This document shows, piece by piece, positions 24,241 through 31,562 of a stretch of DNA of 34,039 nt; the first letter of the stretch is position 1, and the number at the start of each line of letters is the position of its first letter. Source of the stretch: a virus. The stretch is from the IMG/VR virus record IMGVR_UViG_3300037563_000264, positions 1 through 34,039 of that record; one strand, 5' to 3'. Under the pieces are notes generated by a model that was not told where the DNA came from, did no database searches, and was given only the letters and a program-made list of their open reading frames with translations. The translations under genes were made by a program, and so were the position numbers.

Positions 24241-24249
24241 ATTATACTA
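24241..24249 (-). promoter_or_regulatory. Promoter-like TAGTATAAT motif
   Basis: The minus strand reads TAGTATAAT; its TAG is also the stop codon of the upstream gene (24247-24249). It sits about 35 bases before the ATG at 24208, giving a normal leader with GGGAG. It would start the transcript carrying the DUF366-like, folE2 and polA genes. Confidence 0.5.
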
Positions 24250-25125
24250 GAGACCTAATGTAACGTTTGTGAACTGATCAGGTAATATGTATTGTTCAAG
24301 ATCCAACATGTTTGTACTGTAGTATTCCGCCTCATCTTGTGTTAAATATATACCACGAGGATTCATAATCAGGTGGGACACATTGATACCGTGTATATTT
24401 CCTTGGTCCTGCGCATACATAGTGATTATCCTTCTTATCTCAATCAGAGTAGCTAAAGGGGATTGGAATAATGGACTTGATGAATAAAACTCTGCTAAGT
24501 CAGTTACAGGTTGTGAGAAGTATGAATAAGGTAAGAAGGCTATTGTCTTAATACCTACTGACTCAAGGTAGGTAAAGAATTCTGGATCAACAGGGTCCCC
24601 GAGAAATATGGCAAATTTAGAGTACGTTTGCCTATCAGAAGGAATATTTTGAATGAATTTTTCAAACTGACCAAAATTGCCTCCATTTAAATCAGAGAGA
24701 AGCGACATAGCGTTAAACAAACCTGCACTAGAAAGTAGTGAGTTATTCATGTGCAAGTTAAGTGTTGCCCTTGCGGAGTTTAAGGAGGTTTGATAGTTCA
24801 TTAACAAATTACCTTCACTGATGTACTGACCCAATGCATTGAATAAATTTGTGACCTCTCTTTTTTGGGGACTATAACTAGGGTCAAATATGAACGTGTG
24901 TGGATAGTGACAATAAGGAAGAATTCCTCTTCCGTATCTAGAGTTAACAAGTAGGTAATCTTCCTTGTTCATCTTTAACTCAGAAAGTGTCTTAAGAAGA
25001 GCTGGACGCAACTGAGAAAGGTTTGGTGTACTAGTAACTTTATTAAGAAGGTCAGTTACCTCATAGCGTTTACTAACAATGTCTAAAGGTTGAATACCAA
25101 TAGTGTATAACTTAGGTTGTTCCAA
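24247..25125 (-). CDS. Protein resembling 2-hydroxyacyl-CoA dehydratase subunits, cysteines missing
   Basis: A 292-residue protein. The layout recalls the HgdB/BcrC family: an N-terminal strand region (LLVNSRYGRGILPYC, then HTFIFDPSYSPQKREVTN), a helical block with repeated Asn and Leu, and IFLGDPVDPEFFTYLESVGI, like the 'Gsp-hxp-hhxhhExxG' step of that family. The C-terminal end also follows (HGINVSHLIMNPRG). Only one cysteine is present, in LPYCHYP, so the iron-sulphur cluster of true dehydratases cannot form. The start is TTG at 25125 with GGAG 7 bases upstream. It follows queE by one base, so the two are likely co-translated. The resemblance is weak and by eye; it may simply be a new family. 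Confidence 0.45.
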   Translation of the reverse strand: MEQPKLYTIGIQPLDIVSKRYEVTDLLNKVTSTPNLSQLRPALLKTLSELKMNKEDYLLVNSRYGRGILPYCHYPHTFIFDPSYSPQKREVTNLFNALGQYISEGNLLMNYQTSLNSARATLNLHMNNSLLSSAGLFNAMSLLSDLNGGNFGQFEKFIQNIPSDRQTYSKFAIFLGDPVDPEFFTYLESVGIKTIAFLPYSYFSQPVTDLAEFYSSSPLFQSPLATLIEIRRIITMYAQDQGNIHGINVSHLIMNPRGIYLTQDEAEYYSTNMLDLEQYILPDQFTNVTLGL

Positions 25126-25126
25126 G

Positions 25127-25798
25127 TTAAACTCCTCTCTTAATACCCCACACTCTTAAGTGGAGTCTGTCTGTATAGTTAAAACCGTGATTCAATGCAA
25201 AATTCCATGCTTCTTTTTCGTTTGTAAACGTATCTAGGTCTGTAAGAGGCATTACCCATATTCTATCCCGTACTGTTACCAAACTTATATCGTATGAAAA
25301 AAGTAGTGTGGATAAATAGGAACTATAAACATTTGCTTCTTCTTCTGTTTTAGCGGTGTAAGGAAATTTGATAATATAATCTGTCATGTTATCAACCTGT
25401 GTAAGTAGTACTGGTGCTGTAGAACGACCGTCTAATTGGTCCTCAACTCTTTTGGGTGATATGTTCCACAGATCAATAAAGTCAAAGAACGCTTCATTGT
25501 GTACTAAGTGTGTTCCTGATGTTTCTAATTCTATCCAAAGAGGTTCATACTTCACAATCAGGTCTTGAATTTCCTGTTGGTAAAGTAGGGGTTCTCCACC
25601 TGTGATCATCCAAAAAGGATACTTACGAAGGAGGTCTGCTACTTCACTTTCATCAATAAGTTCCTTTGGTGACCAAGAATATTTAGTGTCACACCATTTA
25701 CATTTCAAATTACATTCTGGGACTCGGAGTATCAGTCTCGGTTGTCCTGCCGTTTTTCCTTCACCTTGAATTGAATAAAATACTTCCACGAATTTCAT
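25127..25798 (-). CDS. queE: 7-carboxy-7-deazaguanine synthase QueE
   Basis: A radical-SAM enzyme that contracts 6-carboxy-tetrahydropterin to 7-carboxy-7-deazaguanine, the third step of preQ0 synthesis. Its 223 residues match the QueE length. Visible are the QueE opening EVFYSIQGEGKTAGQPRLILR, the cluster motif CNLKCKWC (Cys29, Cys33, Cys36), and the SAM-binding TGGEPLLY. I choose ATG 25798: GAGGTG lies just before it, while the in-frame GTG at 25804 is part of that site. QueC, the next enzyme, is encoded at the far right of the window. Confidence 0.93.
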   Translation of the reverse strand: MKFVEVFYSIQGEGKTAGQPRLILRVPECNLKCKWCDTKYSWSPKELIDESEVADLLRKYPFWMITGGEPLLYQQEIQDLIVKYEPLWIELETSGTHLVHNEAFFDFIDLWNISPKRVEDQLDGRSTAPVLLTQVDNMTDYIIKFPYTAKTEEEANVYSSYLSTLLFSYDISLVTVRDRIWVMPLTDLDTFTNEKEAWNFALNHGFNYTDRLHLRVWGIKRGV

Positions 25799-25807
25799 AG
25801 TCACCTC

Positions 25808-26578
25808 TTATATGTGAAAATTTTGTTGAGGAGCAACAGCAGGTGTTGATGCTATTGGTGTCCCAGGACTACCATTTATTGGTTTAAGAGCTTTTGTCAT
25901 CTGGGCAGCTGCCATAGGATCCATCATGGCAATTGATCTTACTGTATCTGCAGGATCAAATAAACCTACATCACCATTTCCAGTTGTGGCAGAAGCTAAA
26001 AAGTTTGCAATGTTGTCAGACTTAGGAGAAGATGCAACGGCATTGTTAATTTGGTTTCCGGCAACAAAGGCTTGCATTCCAGTAACCTCTGCATCCGACA
26101 CCTTTACAAAGGCAGGTTTCTTTGGTCCTCCTGTTGTATGAGGTTCATCCTGTTGTCCGTCTGTCTGTTTTCTTGGTCCTTGTTTGCTCTGTACATTTGC
26201 AAGTACCTGGTCAACAGTCATATCATCCTCAACAGGTTGCTGTTGTTGAACAGAAGCAACTTTTGGAGGAGGAATGTGTTGAAGGGCTTTCTTTGCTTCT
26301 CTAAGCATACTAACATTTGGATCTTCCTCTATGTGCACCTCGGGAAATTTAAAACCTATCTTCCCAAAGAATGTAGTTGCAAATCCTTTAAGTTCCTGCG
26401 GTGTTAACTTCTGGTCTAGTGTCAATTCAGCAGCTGTAGCAAGGAACAAAAAGATAGTGGGAGTTTGTCCTAAGTCTATATCCGTTCCGCAAGAAGGACA
26501 TTTTTTGTTCTCTAGTGTGAAAGACATCTCTGGTGTAATTTTAAAATTACACTTTGGACAAGAAACTGAAATTATCAT
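25808..26578 (-). CDS. Zinc-ribbon protein with long disordered tail, 256 aa
   Basis: The first 40 residues hold two zinc knuckles (SCPKC, then KCPSCG about 20 residues on). A short helical part follows, then a low-complexity Pro/Gln/Ala-rich region from about residue 90 to the end. No family is recognised. AAAGGAG lies 7 bases before the ATG at 26578. It separates the lysozyme-like gene from queE on one strand. It may be a small DNA- or RNA-binding or scaffold protein; nothing more can be said. Confidence 0.55.
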   Translation of the reverse strand: MIISVSCPKCNFKITPEMSFTLENKKCPSCGTDIDLGQTPTIFLFLATAAELTLDQKLTPQELKGFATTFFGKIGFKFPEVHIEEDPNVSMLREAKKALQHIPPPKVASVQQQQPVEDDMTVDQVLANVQSKQGPRKQTDGQQDEPHTTGGPKKPAFVKVSDAEVTGMQAFVAGNQINNAVASSPKSDNIANFLASATTGNGDVGLFDPADTVRSIAMMDPMAAAQMTKALKPINGSPGTPIASTPAVAPQQNFHI

Positions 26579-26593
26579 CTGTAACTCCTTTCG

Positions 26594-27193
26594 TTAACCT
26601 ATGTGTGTATAAGCTTTTAAATCACTTAACCAATAAACTGTCCAAATGTCCCAAAACAGATACACTCCGTGAATTCCCCATTTTTTAGAAAACACAGAAT
26701 CCGGTGAACCTGTCCAAGGTGTGTACTCATAACTTGTTGAAGTAAATGCGTTAAGAGGAAGAACTGAAAGTGTACCGTTGTCTACTAACTGAGGTGGTTG
26801 GGTTGACATAGCTTTATACTTAATGAAGTCCTTTGTCATATCAGCAATAGCACAACTGTTCTGTTTGTCAAAACCATAGAACTGAGGTTCATCACCAGCA
26901 TCTGTCATACCATAACCCAAACAACGATTCATAACTCTGTCTGGTGGTACAGCTTTGGCTGAAATGATACTTTGCTCTTTCTGTAATTGAATTAGTATTA
27001 CCTTTGGATTGAGATTAACTGCCTTGCATGCAGCTATCAACCAATCGGAATAAAGAACATCTCCGATTTTGTAGTCTGCAAGAAAACATTTCTTATCCTC
27101 CAAAAATCCCTGTACGTCATAATCTGCATAATAAAACAGATTATCAGGGACTACATCATTCATTACCCATACTGTGTAATCTAAATTAGACAT
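26594..27193 (-). CDS. Lysozyme-like (SLT/glucosaminidase-type) peptidoglycan hydrolase
   Basis: A protein of about 199 residues resembling a lysozyme-fold domain common in Gram-positive bacteria and their phages. The key stretch is NPKVILIQLQKEQSIIS, where the Glu of LQKEQS (about residue 73) is the expected catalytic acid. It is followed by CLGYGMTDAGDEPQFYGFDKQ, typical of that group. The C-terminal 60 residues are aromatic (GVYLFWDIWTVYWLSDL). I prefer the ATG at 27193, with AAAGG 9 bases upstream, over 27202. It overlaps its upstream neighbour by 8 bases. Its place among early-type genes is unusual for an endolysin. Confidence 0.6.
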   Translation of the reverse strand: MSNLDYTVWVMNDVVPDNLFYYADYDVQGFLEDKKCFLADYKIGDVLYSDWLIAACKAVNLNPKVILIQLQKEQSIISAKAVPPDRVMNRCLGYGMTDAGDEPQFYGFDKQNSCAIADMTKDFIKYKAMSTQPPQLVDNGTLSVLPLNAFTSTSYEYTPWTGSPDSVFSKKWGIHGVYLFWDIWTVYWLSDLKAYTHIG

Positions 27194-27728
27194 CGTACAC
27201 ATCCTTTATACCGTACTGTTGAACTAACAAGTATGCTGAACGCACAACTTGAAGATGACCCAAAACATTGCTAAGGTGGGAAGGTGACTTGAGGTATGGG
27301 TACCGAGAGAAAACTTCGTGTATAAATTGGAGGTCAAATTTTTCGTAGGGGTACTTCATGGTTGCCCTGATTGATTTCCAGACCTGATGAGTTACACGAT
27401 AGTTGTCATAAAATAGTACCGCGAATGCTTCGTCTTTTTCTGTCCCTGCAGTTTGGGTCTTTAACAATATTTGTTCTTTTAACTCTGTCATCCGAAGGCG
27501 GTAAGCAAGGTTTAGGAGTTCTGGTCGTTTAGTCAACAACAGTGCTACCTCTAATGGTGGGATTGATTTCTTTACCCAGAGGAAATTCAGCAGTTGATAA
27601 AGTTTGACCTGATATAACCCATAGTTTGCTAAGGGCGCGGTGGATGACAGAGTTCTCATAACACTTTGGACGACATCTCTTAATTCACGTTTTGAACTAC
27701 TTATTGTCTTAACATCGGTCCAAGCCAT
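27186..27728 (-). CDS. Unknown helical protein, 180 aa
   Basis: First gene of the minus-strand block beside the divergent region. The ATG at 27728 (MAWTDVKTISSSKRE) has GAGAGGAG 7 bases upstream and a -10-like AGTATAAT about 80 bases upstream. A longer in-frame form from a TTG at 27851 has no good binding site and would run over decayed TnpB sequence, so I do not use it. The protein is helical with a basic middle (RATMKYPYEKFDL) and no known motif. A regulatory or replication role would fit its position but is not shown. Confidence 0.6.
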   Translation of the reverse strand: MAWTDVKTISSSKRELRDVVQSVMRTLSSTAPLANYGLYQVKLYQLLNFLWVKKSIPPLEVALLLTKRPELLNLAYRLRMTELKEQILLKTQTAGTEKDEAFAVLFYDNYRVTHQVWKSIRATMKYPYEKFDLQFIHEVFSRYPYLKSPSHLSNVLGHLQVVRSAYLLVQQYGIKDVYDV

Positions 27729-27833
27729 TAAGAACTCCTCTCTAATTGTGTATAAAGTTATATACCAGGTCTTGTCAGTGCTAAAACAACCTAATAGGGT
27801 CTTAATTGAATTATACTCCAATGAGCGTAAATC

Positions 27834-28000
27834 CTGCTCTTCTTGTTTCAACGTCCGTCTTTAGTACGACTGAACTCCACAAGCGTTAATTAAGTTGTTG
27901 GTCAACTTATTTTATTATACTATCAAGTTACGGATTGTATTGCTATGTCTCTTATGTTCTTTGCAGCATTGATGTCTCTGTCGTGTGTCAGTGGGTAATA
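27834..28000 (-). mobile_element. Decayed 3' end of an IS200/IS605 TnpB gene
   Basis: Reading the minus strand from 28000, the frame gives YYPLTHDRDINAAKNIRDIAIQS and ends at TGA 27925-27923. HDRDINAAKNI is the last RuvC motif of TnpB nucleases, with its catalytic Asp. Downstream, in another frame, ACGVQS (27884 onward) and LKQEE (27851 onward) resemble the C-terminal ACG and KQE segments many TnpBs carry. The zinc finger, the other catalytic residues and TnpA are absent, and AT repeats and phage repeats lie upstream, so this is a remnant. In IS200/IS605 elements this 3' end is also the scaffold of the guide RNA, so an RNA could still be made. The promoter at 27914-27922 is inside it. Confidence 0.6.
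27914..27922 (-). promoter_or_regulatory. Promoter-like TAGTATAAT motif at the head of the minus block
   Basis: Minus strand TAGTATAAT, starting directly after the TGA that ends the TnpB-like frame (27923-27925). A second partial match, AGTATAAT, lies at 27817-27810, closer to the ATG at 27728. The leader between them contains a 7-bp inverted repeat (TAAGTTG, then CAACTTA). Confidence 0.5.
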
Positions 28001-28040
28001 TATATATATATTATATATTTATATATTCAAATATTTTTGG
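27998..28040. repeat. AT-rich tract beside the tandem repeats
   Basis: A run of about 40 bases made almost only of A and T (TA repeats, then TTATATATTTATATATTCA), between the TnpB remnant and the 40-bp repeats. It is the least stable stretch in the window and would be a natural unwinding site. Confidence 0.6.
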
Positions 28041-28050
28041 ACCATATAGC

Positions 28051-28180
28051 GTATACGTCCATATAATAACGTCCTATTGGCTATATGGGCCTATACGTCC
28101 ATATAATAACGTCCTATTGGCTATATGGGCCTATACGTCCATATAATAACGTCCTATTGGCTATATGGGCCTATACGTCC
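28051..28180. repeat. Three tandem 40-bp repeats plus a 10-bp partial copy
   Basis: Units start at 28051, 28091 and 28131 and are identical apart from the first base of the first copy; 28171-28180 is a partial fourth. Each unit contains ACGTCC twice, a TATAAT hexamer, and inverted arms CCATATA and TATATGG. Just before the array, CCATATAGC (28042-28050) pairs with GCTATATGG (28080-28088). There are no spacers, so it is not a CRISPR array. Iteron-like organisation next to an AT tract and replication genes suggests origin or operator function. Confidence 0.85.
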
Positions 28181-28193
28181 TATGTATATAGGC

Positions 28194-28220
28194 TATAGAC
28201 AATATAGACAATATAGATAA
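28194..28220. repeat. Three 9-bp direct repeats (TATAGACAA)
   Basis: TATAGACAA at 28194-28202 and 28203-28211, then TATAGATAA at 28212-28220, in perfect 9-base phase. They follow the 40-bp array by 13 bases. Short iterons of this kind often bind an initiator or repressor; none has been identified here. Confidence 0.65.
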
Positions 28221-28256
28221 TATTATAAATTTAATATCCTGTTGATGGACTGAGGG

Positions 28257-28282
28257 TATATAATAGCTAAAGCTATTATATA
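28257..28282. repeat. Perfect 12-bp inverted repeat with 2-base centre
   Basis: TATATAATAGCT, then AA, then AGCTATTATATA. A second, shorter inverted repeat (ATTCAT, 6-base gap, ATGAAT) follows at 28289-28306. Both lie upstream of the plus-strand promoter-like site and could be operators or cruciform sites. Confidence 0.6.
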
Positions 28283-28332
28283 TGCACAATTCATTTTCAG
28301 ATGAATCTCTTTAGTTGTGGTTGAGGTTTCTT

Positions 28333-28341
28333 TAGTATAAT
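28333..28341 (+). promoter_or_regulatory. Promoter-like TAGTATAAT motif for the plus block
   Basis: TAGTATAAT on the plus strand, the same 9-mer seen on the minus strand at four sites. A weak TTGTGG lies 15 bases before its TATAAT. It would give a leader of about 85 bases before the TTG start at 28436. Confidence 0.55.
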
Positions 28342-28435
28342 TGTTTGTAGCAATAAAGAGATGAAGGTAACGCCGCCTTGCCCACTGACGTGAGCAGGAT
28401 ATAGATATATAGGCAAAAAAAGAAGGGAGTTCGTT

Positions 28436-30244
28436 TTGACAAACATAACCACATCAATAAGTGAATCGTTAGTTTACATCATGTCTGACAGCACCCTTAT
28501 AAACAAATGGATAGGTAGTAGTGTTTCTCGTGTATGGGCGCAAAATCATTGGGCCTACCCGCTCACGGAATTGCAGGAGTTTTTTGACTTTGCAAAACTA
28601 GTTGAGGAACCTGTCCGTATTGACCCTGCAATAGATGCACAATTTAGTGTCTTCAAAGAAAAAGTCGTTCGGTTGATGTCTATAAAAGAGACCATCAAAA
28701 ATAATTGTGACTTTAAGATATGGGACCCAGTTATGCAGGTTAAAGCCCCGCCCACATTTACGTCCACCTTGAAGTTTTACCAACCCGGTATCATAGCACA
28801 GATGTTACTCATGCATAGATACATGGTAGCTATTGAAATGGGACTTGGTAAAACAGTTGTATCTTTGTTCGGTGCTCTGAAAGTTAAGAGTATAAAACCG
28901 AACGCTAAAATCCTATTAGTGTGTGAAGCAAATGCAATACACAAACCCTGGATAGAGAACGTGCAACAACACACTACCATAATGCCTTTCGTTCATATTG
29001 TGAGCGGTTGTGAATCACCTGAGGACAGAAAAAGAAAAATTCAGGAAGGGTTGCGTAATCCTGATAAGTGGTTCTGGGTTGTATCTTATGACACCTTCCG
29101 TACAGACTTCCATAATGACGTCCAGTCCCGCAAGGATGGAGATGACCTTATGGGTTTCCCAATGAAGTGGGATGTCATAATTTATGACGAAATAACCAAG
29201 GCAAAAAATATCGGGTCTAAGACGTCGAAGGCCCTCGTGAATTTAATGAGTGATTACATTTGGGGACTGTCCGGTACACCTATTATTAACACATACTTTG
29301 ACCTCTACGGAGTAATGAAATTGATAAATCCTCAAGTCTTTACAACTAAACAGAACTTTACGGAGAAGTATCTTACACTCGACTTTTTCAAGAGACCGGT
29401 CGGTTTGAGGAAGTCAATGATAGGTGAACTGAAAAAGAAACTTGAACCTTGGTATTGTGAAGCAGTCAAGGCAGATTTCGGACTAGAGAAGAAATGGAAC
29501 TTGCAGACAATACGTGTTCCTTTAACTAAGATACAGACTGACCAATTAAACTTAATAAGTGAAAAGATTGAAAATCAGGAAACGTCCTTATTCGAAAATG
29601 CTACAAACATTAGACGGTTGTGTAATACTGCAAAGGTATTTGATAAGTGGAAGGACTGTCCAATTACCGAGACTACAAATAAGTTTACTGCCTTAGTCAA
29701 TCTGCTGGATGATGTTATTACCAAACAAGGCAAGAAGGTATTAGTGTTTAGTTTCTTTAAGACTGTTATAGACCTTCTCGCGGAAGAACTCAAAGATAGG
29801 TATGTACTTAAAACAGTGACAGGTGATATAAAGAAGAGTTGTCCCGAAGCAGAGATAGAACATTGTATAGATTGTGCTAGATACAAGAAATGTAGTAGCA
29901 TTAAAAAAGTTACGTATGACTTCGAGTCACAGGACACTAAATTGTTACTCGGGACGGACACATTGCAAAAAGCACACAATTTTCCTAGTTGTGACACTAT
30001 TATCAATTTTGACCTACCCTGGACATCAGCAGAACTCAAACAGAGAATAGGTCGTATAGATAGGATAACAAGTAAGTTCGATGTGTTAAATATATACAAC
30101 ATCATTACAGAAGCCACTATTGAGGACAAGGTTATGAAGGTAATAGAACAGAAAGAAAAGGATGCTGGAAAAGTTCTAGTAAAATATTCTGTACAGCTAA
30201 CTAAGTTATCTAAGACAATACGAGTTAGAACAACGGAGGAGTAA
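28436..30244 (+). CDS. SNF2-type DNA helicase/translocase with cysteine insert
   Basis: A 602-residue superfamily 2 ATPase. Motifs are a Q-like FYQPGIIAQML, Walker A EMGLGKT (134-140), Walker B DEIT (251-254), motif III WGLSGTP (277-282), VLVFSFFKTVIDLLAEEL in the second domain, and GTDTLQKAHNFPSCDTIINFDLPW with QRIGRIDR (536-543). Between the second-domain strand TGDIKK and the next motif is an insert with Cys469, Cys477, Cys480 and Cys486, a possible zinc or iron-sulphur site. Phage relatives (UvsW- or SNF2-type) remodel replication forks. The start is TTG at 28436 with AGAAGGGAG 6 bases upstream; the next ATG (28481) has no binding site. It is the first gene to the right of the candidate origin. 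Confidence 0.85.
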   Translation: MTNITTSISESLVYIMSDSTLINKWIGSSVSRVWAQNHWAYPLTELQEFFDFAKLVEEPVRIDPAIDAQFSVFKEKVVRLMSIKETIKNNCDFKIWDPVMQVKAPPTFTSTLKFYQPGIIAQMLLMHRYMVAIEMGLGKTVVSLFGALKVKSIKPNAKILLVCEANAIHKPWIENVQQHTTIMPFVHIVSGCESPEDRKRKIQEGLRNPDKWFWVVSYDTFRTDFHNDVQSRKDGDDLMGFPMKWDVIIYDEITKAKNIGSKTSKALVNLMSDYIWGLSGTPIINTYFDLYGVMKLINPQVFTTKQNFTEKYLTLDFFKRPVGLRKSMIGELKKKLEPWYCEAVKADFGLEKKWNLQTIRVPLTKIQTDQLNLISEKIENQETSLFENATNIRRLCNTAKVFDKWKDCPITETTNKFTALVNLLDDVITKQGKKVLVFSFFKTVIDLLAEELKDRYVLKTVTGDIKKSCPEAEIEHCIDCARYKKCSSIKKVTYDFESQDTKLLLGTDTLQKAHNFPSCDTIINFDLPWTSAELKQRIGRIDRITSKFDVLNIYNIITEATIEDKVMKVIEQKEKDAGKVLVKYSVQLTKLSKTIRVRTTEE

Positions 30245-30915
30245 TGAAATATTTAGAATTGTACCTAGCATTTACGAACCTAGATAAAAAACTGCACGCT
30301 AAGTCAATTACCTCTTTGCATCTTGCTACACTTGATAATATAGCTGTGGAGACGCTCTTTTTAGACTACACGTATTTTAATCGCAGGTTGAGTGCAAAAG
30401 AAAATAAAATGGTCAAGTTGAAAGCAGCAAAACAAATCGGATACCCAGACGTAATTAACATAGGCGATATAAAGGACAACTACTTGTACCTAGCCGAAAC
30501 TTGGAAAGACGGCACTTGTACACAACTTATTGGTCCAGACAGCCTCCCAACAAACATTATGGGTTACAGAACAGTCTACGACTTAAAATTCCCCATCGTA
30601 AAAAGTACACTCTACTACGGGCTAAAAAAAGTCACCGACAAAGTGGAACCATTTAAGAATCAACATTTCTTTGCTAAGTTGTATCATGAGAATGAGAAGT
30701 TCTTTACAAAAGCAGTAGTGCAAAGCAAATGGGTAACTGACAGCACTGTAATCCTTTATTTGAAGTCTAGCTTTATGGACTACAAAAAGTTAGATGACTA
30801 CATGAAAAAGGACTATGTCAAAGTTTATAAACAATTAGACGGTGTGCAATTACAAGTGCAGTTTGTCACCACTGAGGAGTATTTAAGATGCCACCCATTA
30901 TCAAACAAAGAGTAG
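30244..30915 (+). CDS. Unknown protein, 223 aa
   Basis: A 223-residue, mixed alpha/beta, basic protein with aromatic-rich strands (for example YFNRRLSAKENKM and STLYYGLKKVTDK). No motif is recognised. GGAGGAG precedes the ATG, which overlaps the helicase stop (TAATG), so the two are translationally coupled. Its end overlaps the next gene by 28 bases. Being locked between helicase genes, it may act in replication, but this is inference. Confidence 0.55.
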   Translation: MKYLELYLAFTNLDKKLHAKSITSLHLATLDNIAVETLFLDYTYFNRRLSAKENKMVKLKAAKQIGYPDVINIGDIKDNYLYLAETWKDGTCTQLIGPDSLPTNIMGYRTVYDLKFPIVKSTLYYGLKKVTDKVEPFKNQHFFAKLYHENEKFFTKAVVQSKWVTDSTVILYLKSSFMDYKKLDDYMKKDYVKVYKQLDGVQLQVQFVTTEEYLRCHPLSNKE

Positions 30916-31562
30916 CTATATACTTTAACGCAAAGTATAAACAGTTCTACAAAAGTAGATATAGGGCATATCACATAAACAAACTCCTTGCGGAAATGCA
31001 CGGAACGTATTCAATCAAATGGTACACACCCAAGAAGGATTATAAACTGGAGTTGAAGGACTTTACACCGCTGGAACACGATCTCGTTATTGTATTCTTT
31101 CCTACACAAGGACATTATATTGACTTGCTTGTACATGCGCAAAAGATAATTATAGGAGTTCCCTTTGAAGCATCTAATGCAGACTACCATGCCATGCCGA
31201 GGAGAGTAAGATACTATCTCTCCGGCGGGCAAATGGACGTAAAAGGTTTTTTCAAAAGGGGATCGCCGGAAGCACGTATAGTTGACCTTGCGACCATGAG
31301 AGATATCAAGGATGTAAAAATGTTTAGTATATTATATAAGTCGGTGTTAGGTTGGAAGTTAGACAGAGCAATGCAAATGAAACTATGGAAGGTAATTAGG
31401 ATAAAGAAGACTTTGTTCTTTCTTCACGCAACAACAGAGGAAGTAAAGGAAAGAAATATGGAGATACGGTTTCGGAAGAAGTTATACAAACCAACTACAG
31501 GAGGAATATTTAACGATGCTCGCAAAAGAGGCATTGATGGGCGTTCAGTACGAGTTATGTAA
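30888..31562 (+). CDS. Unknown basic protein, 224 aa
   Basis: A 224-residue protein, very rich in Lys, Arg and Tyr. It has a possible Rossmann-like middle (DLVIVFFPTQGHYIDLLVHA, then KIIIGVPFEASNA) and a basic C-terminus (RFRKKLYKPTTGG, RKRGIDGRSVRVM). No known motif. The ATG at 30888 has GAGGAG 8 bases upstream. It overlaps both neighbours. A nucleic-acid-binding role is possible from charge alone. Confidence 0.55.
   Translation: MPPIIKQRVAIYFNAKYKQFYKSRYRAYHINKLLAEMHGTYSIKWYTPKKDYKLELKDFTPLEHDLVIVFFPTQGHYIDLLVHAQKIIIGVPFEASNADYHAMPRRVRYYLSGGQMDVKGFFKRGSPEARIVDLATMRDIKDVKMFSILYKSVLGWKLDRAMQMKLWKVIRIKKTLFFLHATTEEVKERNMEIRFRKKLYKPTTGGIFNDARKRGIDGRSVRVM

Noticed and set aside
24247-25125. DpdA/TGT-type transglycosylase
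   Set aside because: No zinc CxCxxC-H motif and no TGT catalytic aspartate pattern; the window shows no other candidate.
27186-27851. Longer form of the 180-residue gene starting at TTG 27851
   Set aside because: No good ribosome binding site there, and the extra region carries TnpB-like remnant sequence; ATG 27728 has GAGAGGAG.
28051-28180. CRISPR array
   Set aside because: The repeats are directly joined with no spacers and no cas genes are present.
28342-28435. preQ1-I riboswitch before the helicase gene
   Set aside because: There is an A-rich tail and a stem, but the conserved loop and pseudoknot bases I would expect are not in place.
29575-30129. Open frame of 184 codons on the minus strand
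   Set aside because: Antisense of the SNF2-like helicase motifs; hydrophobic Ser/Leu-rich composition of a shadow frame.
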